The position numbers were made by a program, and so were the translations under genes. Positions 47,777 to 57,314 of a stretch of 64,000 nt of DNA are shown here, in pieces. The DNA comes from Brevundimonas naejangsanensis (GTDB lineage Bacteria > Pseudomonadota > Alphaproteobacteria > Caulobacterales > Caulobacteraceae), in NCBI RefSeq assembly GCF_000635915.2, contig NZ_CP015614.1, positions 1,657,501-1,721,500 on the forward strand. The letters are read 5' to 3'. The notes under the pieces are model-generated. The model was not told the origin of the DNA. It saw only the letters and a program-made list of their open reading frames with translations, and made no database searches. How positions within the stretch are numbered: the stretch's first letter is position 1; each line of letters begins with the position of its first letter.

Positions 47777-49525
47777 TTAGCGGACGCCCAGCGCCAGGGC
47801 GTCCGGACGGCGGGTGTCGGCGGCGCCCAGGAAACGATCGCCGTCGAGCATGATCGACTGGGTGCTGCCCATCGTCATGGACGGACGCACCGTGTGGCCG
47901 CGCTCGCGCAGCAGCCGCTCCACGTCGGGCGAGAAGCCGCCTTCCAGCTCCAGCGGGCTGTCGCCGCCGCCCTGATTCAGGCGCGGCCGCATGGCGGCTT
48001 CGGCCACGTTCAGCTGGTGGTCGATGACGTTGGAGACCAATTGCACCATCGTCGCGATGATATAGCCGCCGCCCGGCGTGCCGGTGACCAGCCACGGCTT
48101 GTCGTCCTTGAACACGATCATCGGCGTGATGGTCGAGCCCAGACGCTTGCCCGGCGCGGGCGAGTTCGGCTTGCCTTCCGTCCCCCAGTAGAAGTTGTCC
48201 AGGTGGTTGTTCAGCAGGATGCCCGTGCCGACCGGCGCGACGTGGGCGCCGTAGGAGTTCGACAGCGTATAGGTGTTCGACACCGCATTGCCGTAGGCGT
48301 CGGCCACCGAATAGTGGGTCGTGTCCTTGCTCTCGAACGGATAGGGATTGCCCTCCGGCACGTCAGCGGCCTTCAGCGTCCTGTCCAGCGAGATCAGCTT
48401 GACGCGCTCGGCGGCGAATTCCTTGCTGGCGAGGCCCTTGGCCGGGGTCGTCCACTGCGGCGCCCCGCCGATCAGGTTGCGATCGGACGAGGTGATCTTC
48501 ATCGCCTCTGAGATCAGGTGCAGGCTGTCGACGCTGCCCCACCCCATCGCGCGCAGGTCGAAATGCTCCAGCAGGTTCAGCGCCTCGGCAACGCTGACGC
48601 CCGAGGCCGTCGGCGGCATGAAGGAGATGCGATGGCCGCGATAGCTGCCCCAGATCGGCTCTGACACATCGGCGCGATAGGCCGCCATGTCTTCCATCGT
48701 GATGACGCCGCCGCCGGCTTGGACGCCCGCCACGATCTGACGCGCCAGTTCGCCCTTGTAGAACTCGTCCGCGCCGCCGCGCGCCAGCTTGCGCAGGCTC
48801 TCGGCCAGCAGGGGCTGACGGAAGACTTCGCCCGCCCGATAGGCCGTGCCGTCGGCCTTCAGATAGGCTTCGCGCGCGCCCGGATCGGTCGCCAGGACGC
48901 GGGCGCGGCCGCCGGTGGCGTCAGCCTCGCCGTCCGACAGGACATAGCCGTCCTCGGCCAGGGCGATGGCCGGGGCCACCAGATCCGCCCAGGGCATGGA
49001 GCCGAAACGCTGGTGCGCCTCCCACAGGCCCATGACGGTGCCCGGCACCGCCACATTCTTGAAGCCCGACGGCTTGGAGCGGTCGAACTTGCCGTCCGGC
49101 CCCAGCAGCAGGTCAGGCGTCGTCGCCGCCGGGGCCGTGCCGTAATAGTTGATGGCGATGTCCTGGGCCGGACGATCCTGCGTGGCCGCCATGTGCACGA
49201 CCATATAGCCCGAGCCGCCGATGTTGCCCGCGCGCGGCAGGGTCACCGCCTCGGCGAAGGCCACGGCGATGGCCGAATCCACGGCGTTGCCGCCCTGGCG
49301 CAGAATGTCGACGCCGACGCGGGTCGCCGGATCGCTCTGGCTGACCACCATGCCGCCGCGCCCCACAACGGGGCTGTGGATCTGGCCGTAGTTGACGATG
49401 TCGCCGCCGCTGCCGGTGGTCGGCCGAACCTGGACCGCCGCCTCCTGGGCGATCCCCGGCGCCGCCAGCAACATCAGGGCCGCCGCCGAAACAGCCGTCG
49501 CCGACTTCATCAAACGCAAACGCAT
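47777..49525 (-). CDS. ggt: Gamma-glutamyltransferase
   Basis: Periplasmic N-terminal-nucleophile hydrolase of 582 residues that cleaves gamma-glutamyl bonds (glutathione and gamma-glutamyl peptides) or transfers the glutamyl group. A signal peptide ends near APGIAQ (residue 27). The precursor is processed before Thr402 in SKDTTHYSVAD, the conserved nucleophile. GSTITPMIV and GTPGGGYIIATMVQ in the small subunit also fit. The ATG at 49525 is chosen because the signal peptide begins there. It is divergent from a TonB-dependent receptor across a 342-base gap with several dyads and may be co-regulated with it. Confidence 0.95.
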   Translation of the reverse strand: MRLRLMKSATAVSAAALMLLAAPGIAQEAAVQVRPTTGSGGDIVNYGQIHSPVVGRGGMVVSQSDPATRVGVDILRQGGNAVDSAIAVAFAEAVTLPRAGNIGGSGYMVVHMAATQDRPAQDIAINYYGTAPAATTPDLLLGPDGKFDRSKPSGFKNVAVPGTVMGLWEAHQRFGSMPWADLVAPAIALAEDGYVLSDGEADATGGRARVLATDPGAREAYLKADGTAYRAGEVFRQPLLAESLRKLARGGADEFYKGELARQIVAGVQAGGGVITMEDMAAYRADVSEPIWGSYRGHRISFMPPTASGVSVAEALNLLEHFDLRAMGWGSVDSLHLISEAMKITSSDRNLIGGAPQWTTPAKGLASKEFAAERVKLISLDRTLKAADVPEGNPYPFESKDTTHYSVADAYGNAVSNTYTLSNSYGAHVAPVGTGILLNNHLDNFYWGTEGKPNSPAPGKRLGSTITPMIVFKDDKPWLVTGTPGGGYIIATMVQLVSNVIDHQLNVAEAAMRPRLNQGGGDSPLELEGGFSPDVERLLRERGHTVRPSMTMGSTQSIMLDGDRFLGAADTRRPDALALGVR

Positions 49526-49867
49526 AGAAAATCCCCGGCTCAAGTCCGCGCGTCGCTGAAGGCTGTCGCCCCCGCAATGCTTTCTCACAGGACAATATTA
49601 TCAAGAACCCTAGCGATAGCATTGCCGAAAACCGCAGTTCAAGGACGAGGTTGAGTGATTATCACGCCCATTATTTGGGATATCGGCAATATTTTTCCGG
49701 CTAAGGTTGACGTATAGCACTGTGACCGCTTCAAGTCCGAACTGAGGCGATCTCTCCACGCTGCGCCCGATTTCGATTCGTCGATGCGGCGTGCGCCGGG
49801 ACCGGCCTCTTCGACATACAGATCAGTCAGCGATGCGACCCCTGCCCAAAAACAGGAGCGCAGAACG
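49526..49867. other. Divergent control region between ggt and a TonB receptor gene
   Basis: 342 bases without a gene, locally AT-rich. It contains several dyads: GTGATTATCAC (49655-49665), CCCATTATTTGGG just after it, and CGGCAATATTTTTCCG (49684-49699). A TTGACG box lies at 49707-49712. The receptor gene has AGGAGCGCAGAACG before its ATG. Confidence 0.6.
49684..49699. promoter_or_regulatory. AT-rich 16-bp dyad between ggt and the TonB receptor gene
   Basis: CGGCAATATTTTTCCG, with 12 of 16 positions palindromic, sharing the AATATTTT core and 16-bp size of the dyads at 29854 and 35222. Candidate operator; may act on both divergent genes. Confidence 0.42.
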
Positions 49868-52800
49868 ATGACCACAACGGGGATGATTATTTCTATGAGC
49901 ACTGTCTTGGCGCGTCGCACCATGCGAACGGCCCTGCTGGCCACCACCGCCTTGTTCGGCGCGACCGCCGCCTTCGCCCAGGAGGCGCAGGACGACGTCA
50001 CTCAGGTCGAGGAGATCGTCGTCGTCGGCTCGCAGATCCGCGGCTCCAAGGTGACGGCCGCCCTGCCGGTGACCGTCGTCAGCGAAGACGACATCATCGC
50101 CGCCGCTCCGGCATCGGGCGACGACCTGTTCCGCTCCATCCCCCAGATGGGCGATGTGACCTTCAACTCCTCCTACCTGCCCTACACCTCGAACGCGGCG
50201 CGCGGCGACACCGGCTCGGTGAACCTGCGCAGCCTGGGCATCGGCAACACCCTGGTGCTGCTGAACGGCCGCCGCGTCGTCGGCCACCCGACGTCGCAGG
50301 CCAATGAGCACCTGGTGCCGGTCCTGACCTACAACACCAACGCCATTCCGGTGTCGGGCCTGAAGCGCATGGAAGTCCTGCGCGACGGCGCCGCCGCCAT
50401 CTACGGCGCCGACGCCGTGGCCGGCGTGGTCAACACCGTCCTGCGCGACGACATGGACGGCCTGACCGTCTCGACCCAGTATGGCGGCGCCGAAGGCACC
50501 GGCATGCGCGAGCTGAACCTGTCGATCTATGGCGGCAAAGACATTCAGGAGGGTCGCGGCAACATCTCGGCCTTCTTCAACTACGACCACCGCGACGAGC
50601 TGAACACGCTCGATCAGGACTACACCGCCTCCAACGACCTGACCTCGCTGTTCGCCGGCACTGGCTTTGAGAACAACAGCAGCCTGAACGGCACCTCGCC
50701 GCTGACGCCCTGGGGCCGCTTCACGGTCAGCGGCTCGGGCGCCACGATCAACGGCAAGGCCTACAGCGGCTTCACCGTCCTGCCGGGCACGCACAAGGAC
50801 TGCGTCACCGCCATCGGCGACGGCCTGTGCGTCATGAGCGGGGCCAACCTGCCGTCGGAGCTGAACACGGACATGGCCAAGCTGGGCCTGACGGTCATGC
50901 CTGAGGTCGACCGTTTCAACCTGTTCGTCACCGGCAAATACCGCATCAACGACGCCGTCGAGGCCTTCGGCGAGCTGGGCGGCTACTATGCTGAATCACA
51001 GGCCTGGCAGGAGCCGATCGCAACGGCCTCGGCCGTGCCCTTCATCATCCCCGGCACGAACTACTACAACCCGCTGGACGGCAATCAGAACCTGACCCTG
51101 ACCGGCTATCGGTTCATGGACATGGGCCCGATCAGCGTCAATGTGGTCAACAAGCAGTACCGCATCCTGGGCGGCCTGCGCGGCGACTGGAACGGCTGGA
51201 ACTGGGAAACCGCCCTGACCTGGTCGGAAGCGTCGGCCAAGGACGTGTCGGACAACATCTCCGCCACCAAGCTGCAGGAGTGGGCCGCCAAGTCGACCCC
51301 GGACGCCTACAACTTCTTCAACGGCGGGTCGCTGACCAACCCCAAGGTCGGTGACGACACCCTGTCGAACCAGGCGGCCCTGGACGGCATCCGCGTCGAC
51401 ATGGTCCGCAAGACCAAGACCGAACTGGGCATGTGGGACTTCCGCGTCTCGCGCCCCGACGTCTATCAGCTGCCCGCCGGTCCCGTCGGCGTCGCCGCCG
51501 GCATCGAGCTGCGCACCGAGACCCAGCTGGACGACCGCGACAGCCGCGTCGACGGCACGATCCGCTTCACCAACCTGCGCGGCGTCCAGTCTTCGGACCT
51601 GATCAACCAGTCGGAGAACCCGGACACCTACGGCGAGCGCGACGTCTTTTCGGCCTATGTCGAACTCGCCGCCCCGCTGATCTCGCCGGACATGGGCGTG
51701 CCGCTGGTCCACAACCTGGAAGTCCAGGTCGCTGGCCGCTTCGAGGAGTATTCGGACTTCGGTTCGGTCGCCAAGCCCAAGTTCGCCGCGGCCTGGGACA
51801 TCGTCGACGGCTTCCGCATCCGCGGCTCGTGGGCCCAAGGCTTCCGCGCTCCGAACCTGGAGCAGATCAACGCCACCGTGATCACGCGCTCGAACACCAG
51901 CAACGACTGGATCTACTGCGAGGCCCTGCGCGTTCAGGGCGGCCTCAAGACCGCCACGGGCGCGATCGACAACACCCTGCGCGGCTGCGGCGCTTCGATG
52001 AGCTCCAGGGTCGCCGACGAGTTCAAGGCGAACTTCAGCCAGACCCACGCTCGCAAGTCGACGCAGGAGCGCCGCTCGGGCAACCCTGACCTGGCGCCGG
52101 AAGAGTCCGAAACCGTCTCGCTGGGCTTCGTCATCCAGCCGCGCTTCATCCCGGCTGAGTTCGGCGACTTCACCTTCACCGCCGACTGGTGGCAGGTGAA
52201 GCAGGAAGGCATGGTGGGCCTGTTCCGCGGTCAGAACGCTCTGACGCTGGACTACCTGCTGCGCAAGCAGGGCTCGTTCAACGAGAACGTCGTGCGCGCC
52301 GATCCGACCGCCGCCGACATCGCCATCTTCGCCGGCTCGGGCCTCGAGGCGGCGGGCGAAGTCCTCTACATTAAGGACGCCTACACCAACCAACAACCGC
52401 AAACGGTTGAGGGTCTGGACCTGGGCGTGATGTGGCGTCTGCGCGGCACCCAGTATGGCGACTTCAACGTCAATCTGAACGTCTCGCACCTGATCAAATA
52501 CTATCTGGACATGGCGCCGGAGACCAAGATGCTGGCCGACGCCCAGGCTTCGGGTCAGCTGGACGAGGCCATCTTCCTGTCAGGTTCGTTCGGCGACATG
52601 ATCGCCGACTTCGGTCGCCCGGAATGGAAGTGGTCGCTGTCGGCGACGTGGCGCAAGGACGACTGGACGGTCGGCGCCTTCACCCAGTACATCTCGTCGC
52701 TGTATGACGACAGCCTGACCAACTCGGCGGGCGATTACTGGACGGTGGACTCGACCATCACCGCCAACCTCTATGCGGAATACGCCTTCGACGGTTCGCG

Positions 52801-52951
52801 CTTCAGCGAGGCGCTGGCCGGCTCGGCCGTTCGCGTCGGCGTGCGCAACATCACCGACGAACAGCCCCCGCTGGCCAGCGGCGGTTATGTCGGTTCGGTG
52901 TACCAGCCCTACGGGCGCTACTGGTACGCCAGCTTCCGCAAGTCCTTCTGA
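49868..52951 (+). CDS. TonB-dependent receptor (large)
   Basis: A 1027-residue outer-membrane receptor. A long signal peptide ends ATAAFAQ (about 37). The TonB box region is VEEIVVVGSQIRGS, the plug contains VNLRSLGIGNTLVLLNGRRVV and RMEVLRDGAAAIYGADAVAGVVNTVL, and the large barrel ends with a C-terminal SFRKSF. The length and the SQIRGS-type plug resemble receptors for peptides or oligosaccharides in Caulobacterales and Sphingomonadales rather than siderophore receptors. The M20 amidohydrolase follows after a terminator. The neighbours (ggt, M20) suggest a peptide-type ligand, an inference. Confidence 0.94.
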   Translation: MTTTGMIISMSTVLARRTMRTALLATTALFGATAAFAQEAQDDVTQVEEIVVVGSQIRGSKVTAALPVTVVSEDDIIAAAPASGDDLFRSIPQMGDVTFNSSYLPYTSNAARGDTGSVNLRSLGIGNTLVLLNGRRVVGHPTSQANEHLVPVLTYNTNAIPVSGLKRMEVLRDGAAAIYGADAVAGVVNTVLRDDMDGLTVSTQYGGAEGTGMRELNLSIYGGKDIQEGRGNISAFFNYDHRDELNTLDQDYTASNDLTSLFAGTGFENNSSLNGTSPLTPWGRFTVSGSGATINGKAYSGFTVLPGTHKDCVTAIGDGLCVMSGANLPSELNTDMAKLGLTVMPEVDRFNLFVTGKYRINDAVEAFGELGGYYAESQAWQEPIATASAVPFIIPGTNYYNPLDGNQNLTLTGYRFMDMGPISVNVVNKQYRILGGLRGDWNGWNWETALTWSEASAKDVSDNISATKLQEWAAKSTPDAYNFFNGGSLTNPKVGDDTLSNQAALDGIRVDMVRKTKTELGMWDFRVSRPDVYQLPAGPVGVAAGIELRTETQLDDRDSRVDGTIRFTNLRGVQSSDLINQSENPDTYGERDVFSAYVELAAPLISPDMGVPLVHNLEVQVAGRFEEYSDFGSVAKPKFAAAWDIVDGFRIRGSWAQGFRAPNLEQINATVITRSNTSNDWIYCEALRVQGGLKTATGAIDNTLRGCGASMSSRVADEFKANFSQTHARKSTQERRSGNPDLAPEESETVSLGFVIQPRFIPAEFGDFTFTADWWQVKQEGMVGLFRGQNALTLDYLLRKQGSFNENVVRADPTAADIAIFAGSGLEAAGEVLYIKDAYTNQQPQTVEGLDLGVMWRLRGTQYGDFNVNLNVSHLIKYYLDMAPETKMLADAQASGQLDEAIFLSGSFGDMIADFGRPEWKWSLSATWRKDDWTVGAFTQYISSLYDDSLTNSAGDYWTVDSTITANLYAEYAFDGSRFSEALAGSAVRVGVRNITDEQPPLASGGYVGSVYQPYGRYWYASFRKSF

Positions 52952-52970
52952 TCAGTCTCTGATTGGTTTC

Positions 52971-53006
52971 GGGGCGGTAGGCGATGACGCCTTCCGCCCC
53001 TTTTTT
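52971..53006 (+). terminator. Rho-independent terminator
   Basis: GGGGCGG-T-AGGCG, ATGA loop, CGCCT-T-CCGCCCC, then six T residues (53001-53006). It lies between the receptor gene and the M20 gene, 23 bases before the latter's ATG, so it may attenuate rather than fully stop read-through. Confidence 0.88.
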
Positions 53007-53028
53007 CTGTTTTGCTCACGGAGTTCCC

Positions 53029-54483
53029 ATGAAGCCCGTTTCGATGCGCGTCCTCGCCCTCGCCGCCGCGATGACCAGCCTGCCCCTGGCCCCCGCCGTC
53101 GCCGCTGAACTGTCGCCCCAGGCCAGGGCCCAGATCACCTCGACCGTCGAGCGCAACCAGGCCGCCCTGGACCACGCCGCGCTGGAGATCTGGAAGTTCG
53201 CCGAGTTGGGCTATCAGGAGACCCAGAGCGCCGCCCTGCTGCAGGATCAGTTGCGCGACGCCGGCTTTGTCATCACTCCCGGCATCGCCAATGAGCCGAC
53301 CGCCTTCCTGGCCAGCTTCAAGAACGGCGCCGGCCCGGTCATCGCCGTCCTGGCCGAATACGACGCCCTGCCTGGGCTGTCGCAGACCCTGAACCCTGTC
53401 CAGGAGTCCGCCGGCGGCCATGCGGGCCACGGCTGCGGCCACAACCTGTTCGGCGCCGCCTCGGTCCACGCCGCCATCGCCGTCAAGGACTGGATGGTCG
53501 CCAACAACATCAAGGGCGAGCTGCGCGTCTACGGCACCCCGGCCGAAGAAGGCGGCTCGGGCAAGGTCTACATGGTCCGCGACGGCCTGTTCGACGACGT
53601 CGACGTGTCGCTGCACTGGCACCCCGGCAATGTGAACTCGGCCCGCCAGGGCGACACCATGGCCAACGTCTCGGGCAAGTTCCGCTTCTACGGCACGGCG
53701 TCCCACGCCGCCGCCGCGCCCGACAAGGGCCGCTCGGCGCTGGATGGCGTCGAGGCCCTGAACTACATGGTCAACATGATGCGCGAGCACGTGCCGGACC
53801 GCACCCGCATCCACTACGCCATCACCGACGGCGGCAAGGCGCCCAACGTCGTCCCGGCCTATGCCGAGGCCTATTACTACGTCCGTCACAACAACCCGGA
53901 GATCGTCCGCTACGTGCTGGAGCGGGTGAAGAAGGCGGCGGACGGCGCGGCGCTGGGCACCGGCACCCGCGTCGAGTTCGAGGCCATCGGCGGCGTCTAT
54001 TCCATGCTGCCCAATCAGGCCCTGATGACGGTCATGGACCGCAACCTGCGCCATGTCGGCGGCATCACCTGGACGCCTGAGGAAACCGCCCTGGCGACCG
54101 AGATCCAGAAGACCCTGACCTCCAAGCCGGACCTCGCCAGCGTCGGTCAGATCGAGGACGCCGTGATCGGCGGCGACTTCGGCGGCTCCACCGACGTGTC
54201 GGACGTGTCCTGGGTCACGCCTACGGTCGGCCTGTCGACGGCGACCTTCGTGCCCGGCTCTGCGGGCCACAGCTGGCAGAACGTGGTGGCGGCGGGCACG
54301 ACCATCGGCCTGAAGGGCGCCCATCTGGCGGCCAAGACCCTGGCCCTGACCACCGCCGAGCTGTTCCAGAGCCCGGACACCATCGCCGCCGCCAAGGCCG
54401 AGTTCGAACAGCGTCGCGGCCCGAACTTCGAATACCGCGCCCTGCTGGGCGACCGCGCCCCGGCGCTGAACTATCGCGACTAA
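53029..54483 (+). CDS. Exported M20 amidohydrolase (AbgB-like)
   Basis: A 484-residue zinc amidohydrolase of the aminoacylase-1/AbgB group. It has a signal peptide ending AVAAE (about 26), the metal/nucleophile region AEYDALPGLSQ, HAGHGCGHNLFGAASVHAA with the metal-binding cysteine and histidine, GTPAEEGGSGK with the catalytic glutamate pair, and a dimerisation domain in the middle. AbgB-type enzymes cleave aminobenzoyl-glutamate and similar acyl-amino acids. Export places it in the periplasm, unlike E. coli AbgB. CGGAG precedes the ATG. Its position after a large TonB receptor suggests both handle one nutrient. Confidence 0.92.
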   Translation: MKPVSMRVLALAAAMTSLPLAPAVAAELSPQARAQITSTVERNQAALDHAALEIWKFAELGYQETQSAALLQDQLRDAGFVITPGIANEPTAFLASFKNGAGPVIAVLAEYDALPGLSQTLNPVQESAGGHAGHGCGHNLFGAASVHAAIAVKDWMVANNIKGELRVYGTPAEEGGSGKVYMVRDGLFDDVDVSLHWHPGNVNSARQGDTMANVSGKFRFYGTASHAAAAPDKGRSALDGVEALNYMVNMMREHVPDRTRIHYAITDGGKAPNVVPAYAEAYYYVRHNNPEIVRYVLERVKKAADGAALGTGTRVEFEAIGGVYSMLPNQALMTVMDRNLRHVGGITWTPEETALATEIQKTLTSKPDLASVGQIEDAVIGGDFGGSTDVSDVSWVTPTVGLSTATFVPGSAGHSWQNVVAAGTTIGLKGAHLAAKTLALTTAELFQSPDTIAAAKAEFEQRRGPNFEYRALLGDRAPALNYRD

Positions 54484-54496
54484 AATCGCCTGAGGC

Positions 54497-54524
54497 CGCC
54501 TTCTTCCCTTGCGGGAGAAGGCGG
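54497..54524. repeat. Diverged copy of the REP-like hairpin
   Basis: CCGCCTTCT, a central part TCCCTTGCGG, AGAAGGCGG, followed by ACGGATAAGGGG. It resembles the first hairpin and the GGATGAGGGG tail of the elements at 57056 and 57168 but lacks the second hairpin. Confidence 0.5.
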
Positions 54525-54531
54525 ACGGATA

Positions 54532-54568
54532 AGGGGCTGCCGGGCGTCAGGCTCGGCAGCCCCTTTTT
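54532..54568 (+). terminator. Rho-independent terminator after the M20 gene
   Basis: AGGGGCTGCCG, 11-base loop, CGGCAGCCCCT followed by a T run to 54568. It lies between convergent genes. Confidence 0.9.
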
Positions 54569-54587
54569 CATTCCGCCATAAAAAGCC

Positions 54588-56870
54588 TCAGTCCGCCTTT
54601 ACGGGCGCCCGCGTTCCGATGGTGCGGTCCAGGAAGTCCAGGTAGGTCCGCCACTGGTGCAGCTGGCGATCATTGCCCCGGATGCCGTGGCGCTGGCCGG
54701 GATAGAGCATGGTCTCGAAGGGAATGCTCTTTTCCTGCAGGGCGTTCAGCACCCGCGTGGTGTTCTCGAAGATGACGTTGTCGTCGGCCATGCCGTGCAT
54801 CAGCAGCAGACGGCCCGTCAGATTGTCGAAGCGCCCCAGCACGTCCGAGGCGGCGTAGCCCTCCACGTTCGCCTGCGGCGTCGACATATAGCGCTCGGTA
54901 TAGGCCGTGTCGTACAGGCTCCACTCCGTCGGCGGCGCCCCCGCCAGCGCCGCAGCCAGCCCCATCTTCGGCTCGGTCAGGGCCATCAGGCTCATGAACC
55001 CGCCGTAGGACCAGCCCATCATGGCGATGCGGCCAGCGTCGACATAGGGCAGCGAGCGCAGATAGTCCGCGCCGATCACCTGATCCTCGATCTCGGGCTG
55101 GCCCATCTTCAGATAGAGGGCCTGTTTGAACGCGGCCGAACGGTCGCCCTCGCCCCGGTTGTCCAGACGGAAGACGATGTAGCCCGCCTCGGTCAGCAAC
55201 TGCGTCGTCGCCCCCTGCCAGGCGTTCTTGACGCCGCCGCCCGACGGGCCGCCATAGACCTGCATAACGACCGGATACTGCTTCGACGGATCAAAGCCCG
55301 GCGGCGTGGTCATCTGCCACACCAGGGTCTGGCCGTGGCTCTGCAGGGTGCCGAACGTCGGCTTCTGCTGGCGCTCGGCGTAGGGCCAGAAGGGGTGGCC
55401 GGGCTGCAGCCTGTTCTCCTCGATCCAGCGCACGCGCTGGCCGTTGATCGAATACAGCGCCGACTGCGCCGGGGTGTTCACGTCGCTGTAGTTGCCGACA
55501 TAGGCCGTGCCGGTGCCGTTGACCGTGGCGCTCCACCAGCCGCCGCGCGGCGTGACTTCGGTGGGGTTCAGCGTCCGCTTGTAGCTGGCGCGGAACAGCT
55601 GCTGCTCGATCGGGTATTCCTTGCCGTCGCGCATGGAGGCGGTGAAGAAGACCTCGCCGGTGTCCTGGTTGACCCCCGCCAGCGACTTGACCGGATAGTC
55701 GCCGCGCGTGATCGCGCGCAGGCGGCGGCCGTCCTTGGCGTAGAGATACAGGTGACGCCACCCGCTCTCTTCGCTGGACCAGATGAAGTTGCCATCCTTC
55801 AGCGCCTTGAAGTCGTGGGTGACGTTGACCCAGGCCTTCGAGGTCTGGCTGGCGATCACGCGGCTGGCGCCCGTGGCCGGATCGACGCTCAGCAGGTCCA
55901 GCCGCTTCTGGTCGCGCGACAGGCGCTGGACGTAGGCGACCGAGCCGTCCGCCGCCCAGTTCACCCGGCCCAGATAGATGTCGGTATCGGCGCCCAGGTC
56001 GACCTTGACCCGTTGGCCGCTCTGCACGTCCTGGACATAGAGCTCGACCACGGCGTTGGGCCGTCCGGCGCGGGGGTAGCGCTGCTGGGCCACCGAGGCC
56101 CCGCCGCCGGTGATGTCCAGACGCGGGATGACGTCGACCGTGCTCTCGTCCGTGCGCTGCAGGGCGATGTAGCGCTCGTCCGGGCTCCACCAATAGCCGG
56201 TGTCGCGGTCCAGCTCTTCCTGGGCGATGAACTCGGCCGTGGCCCAGGTGATCAGGTCCTTGCCGTCCGTGGTGATCGCCTGTTCGGCGCCCGTCTCAAG
56301 GTTGATCAGGACCAGATTCTGGTCGCGCACGAAGCTGACGAAGGCGCCCTTGGGCGAGACCTTGGCGTCGATCTCATCGGCCGTCGTCTCGGTCAGACGG
56401 CGCACCGAGCCGTCGGCGCGGTTGGCCAGGAAGACGTCGCCTTCCAGCGGCGCCAGGATGTAGCGGCCCTGCTCGTCCCACGAATATTCGACCACGCCGC
56501 GCTGGGAAATCCGCATCCGCTCGCGTCGCGCCTTCTCGGCCTCGGACAGTTCGCCCGCGTCGGGGACCAGGGCGCGGGCGTCGATCAGCTTGAACGGTTC
56601 GCCCCCCTTCACCGGCGCGGCCCACAGGTCCAGCACGTCCACGTCGTCCTCGCGCGAGCGCAGGAAGGCGACCAGTTCGCCGTCCGGCGACAGGCTGACG
56701 CCGCGCGCCACCGGCCCGGCCAGCGACGGATTGGAGAAGACCCTCTCGACCGTCAGGATCGAGGAGGCGGGCGCCGCAGCGGCGGGCGGCGTCGCGGGCT
56801 GCGGCGTGGATTGGGCGAAGGCCGACGTCGCAGCCATCAGGATCGTCGAAGCAAGGAGAAAAGTGCGCAT
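54588..56870 (-). CDS. S9 family peptidase (dipeptidyl peptidase IV type)
   Basis: A 760-residue exported serine peptidase that removes dipeptides, usually after proline, from peptide N-termini. A signal peptide (ending AFAQ, about 20) is followed by an eight-bladed propeller (about 60-500). The segment AEFIAQEELDRDTGYWW carries the glutamate pair that holds the substrate amino end, diagnostic of DPP-IV. The catalytic triad is Ser621 in GWSYGGF, Asp in HGMADDNVIFENT and His in YPGQRHGI. The ATG at 56870 is chosen because the signal peptide starts there. It is convergent with the M20 gene. Confidence 0.94.
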   Translation of the reverse strand: MRTFLLASTILMAATSAFAQSTPQPATPPAAAAPASSILTVERVFSNPSLAGPVARGVSLSPDGELVAFLRSREDDVDVLDLWAAPVKGGEPFKLIDARALVPDAGELSEAEKARRERMRISQRGVVEYSWDEQGRYILAPLEGDVFLANRADGSVRRLTETTADEIDAKVSPKGAFVSFVRDQNLVLINLETGAEQAITTDGKDLITWATAEFIAQEELDRDTGYWWSPDERYIALQRTDESTVDVIPRLDITGGGASVAQQRYPRAGRPNAVVELYVQDVQSGQRVKVDLGADTDIYLGRVNWAADGSVAYVQRLSRDQKRLDLLSVDPATGASRVIASQTSKAWVNVTHDFKALKDGNFIWSSEESGWRHLYLYAKDGRRLRAITRGDYPVKSLAGVNQDTGEVFFTASMRDGKEYPIEQQLFRASYKRTLNPTEVTPRGGWWSATVNGTGTAYVGNYSDVNTPAQSALYSINGQRVRWIEENRLQPGHPFWPYAERQQKPTFGTLQSHGQTLVWQMTTPPGFDPSKQYPVVMQVYGGPSGGGVKNAWQGATTQLLTEAGYIVFRLDNRGEGDRSAAFKQALYLKMGQPEIEDQVIGADYLRSLPYVDAGRIAMMGWSYGGFMSLMALTEPKMGLAAALAGAPPTEWSLYDTAYTERYMSTPQANVEGYAASDVLGRFDNLTGRLLLMHGMADDNVIFENTTRVLNALQEKSIPFETMLYPGQRHGIRGNDRQLHQWRTYLDFLDRTIGTRAPVKAD

Positions 56871-57055
56871 GGCGGCGAAGCTAGAGCCGGAATCCTTCGT
56901 CGTCATCCCTTCTTTCGCCCTTCCCTGTTCATGTCGGACGGAGGCTCGCCCCGATCAGCCAGCCTACCCTGCCGCCTGTGCTAGCCTGCGCGCCGACCAC
57001 GAGAGACACGACCGCCCGTTGCAGGGGATTTCAGACGAATTGGACTCTCTTTTTC

Positions 57056-57106
57056 CCTTCTCCCCTTGTGGGAGAAGGTGGCCCGTCAGGGCCGGATGAG
57101 GGGTGT
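57056..57106 (+). repeat. REP-like double-hairpin element, copy A
   Basis: The first hairpin is CCTTCTCCC-cttgt-GGGAGAAGG; after a short joint the second is GGCCC-gtca-GGGCC, then GGATGAGGGGTGT. An inverted copy lies 61 bases away. Confidence 0.85.
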
Positions 57107-57167
57107 CGGCGCGACGCTCGAACGTCACTCAAGACAGGTCCGCGTCCGTCCGGATATCGAAGCGTTC

Positions 57168-57221
57168 ACACCCCTCATCCGTCAGGCTCCGCCTGCCACC
57201 TTCTCCCACAAGGGGAGAAGG
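57168..57221 (-). repeat. REP-like double-hairpin element, copy B (inverted)
   Basis: Read on the minus strand it has the same first hairpin and the same GGATGAGGGGTGT end as copy A. The second hairpin differs (CAGGC-gga-GCCTG), with paired changes that keep the stem. Confidence 0.85.
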
Positions 57222-57314
57222 ATCTTGACGCACTGTCGCTCCCGGCTGCCTCAAGCAACAGAAGGATCGCCGCACCACCTTTCGCAATCGGCCTCGACCG
57301 CCTAGTTAGGCCCC

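Larger units (their letters stand above)
56871..57314. other. Intergenic region with an inverted pair of REP-like elements
   Basis: 444 bases without a gene. It contains the two double-hairpin elements at 57056-57106 and 57168-57221, and presumably the promoters of the divergent DPP-IV and ferredoxin reductase genes. Confidence 0.7.
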
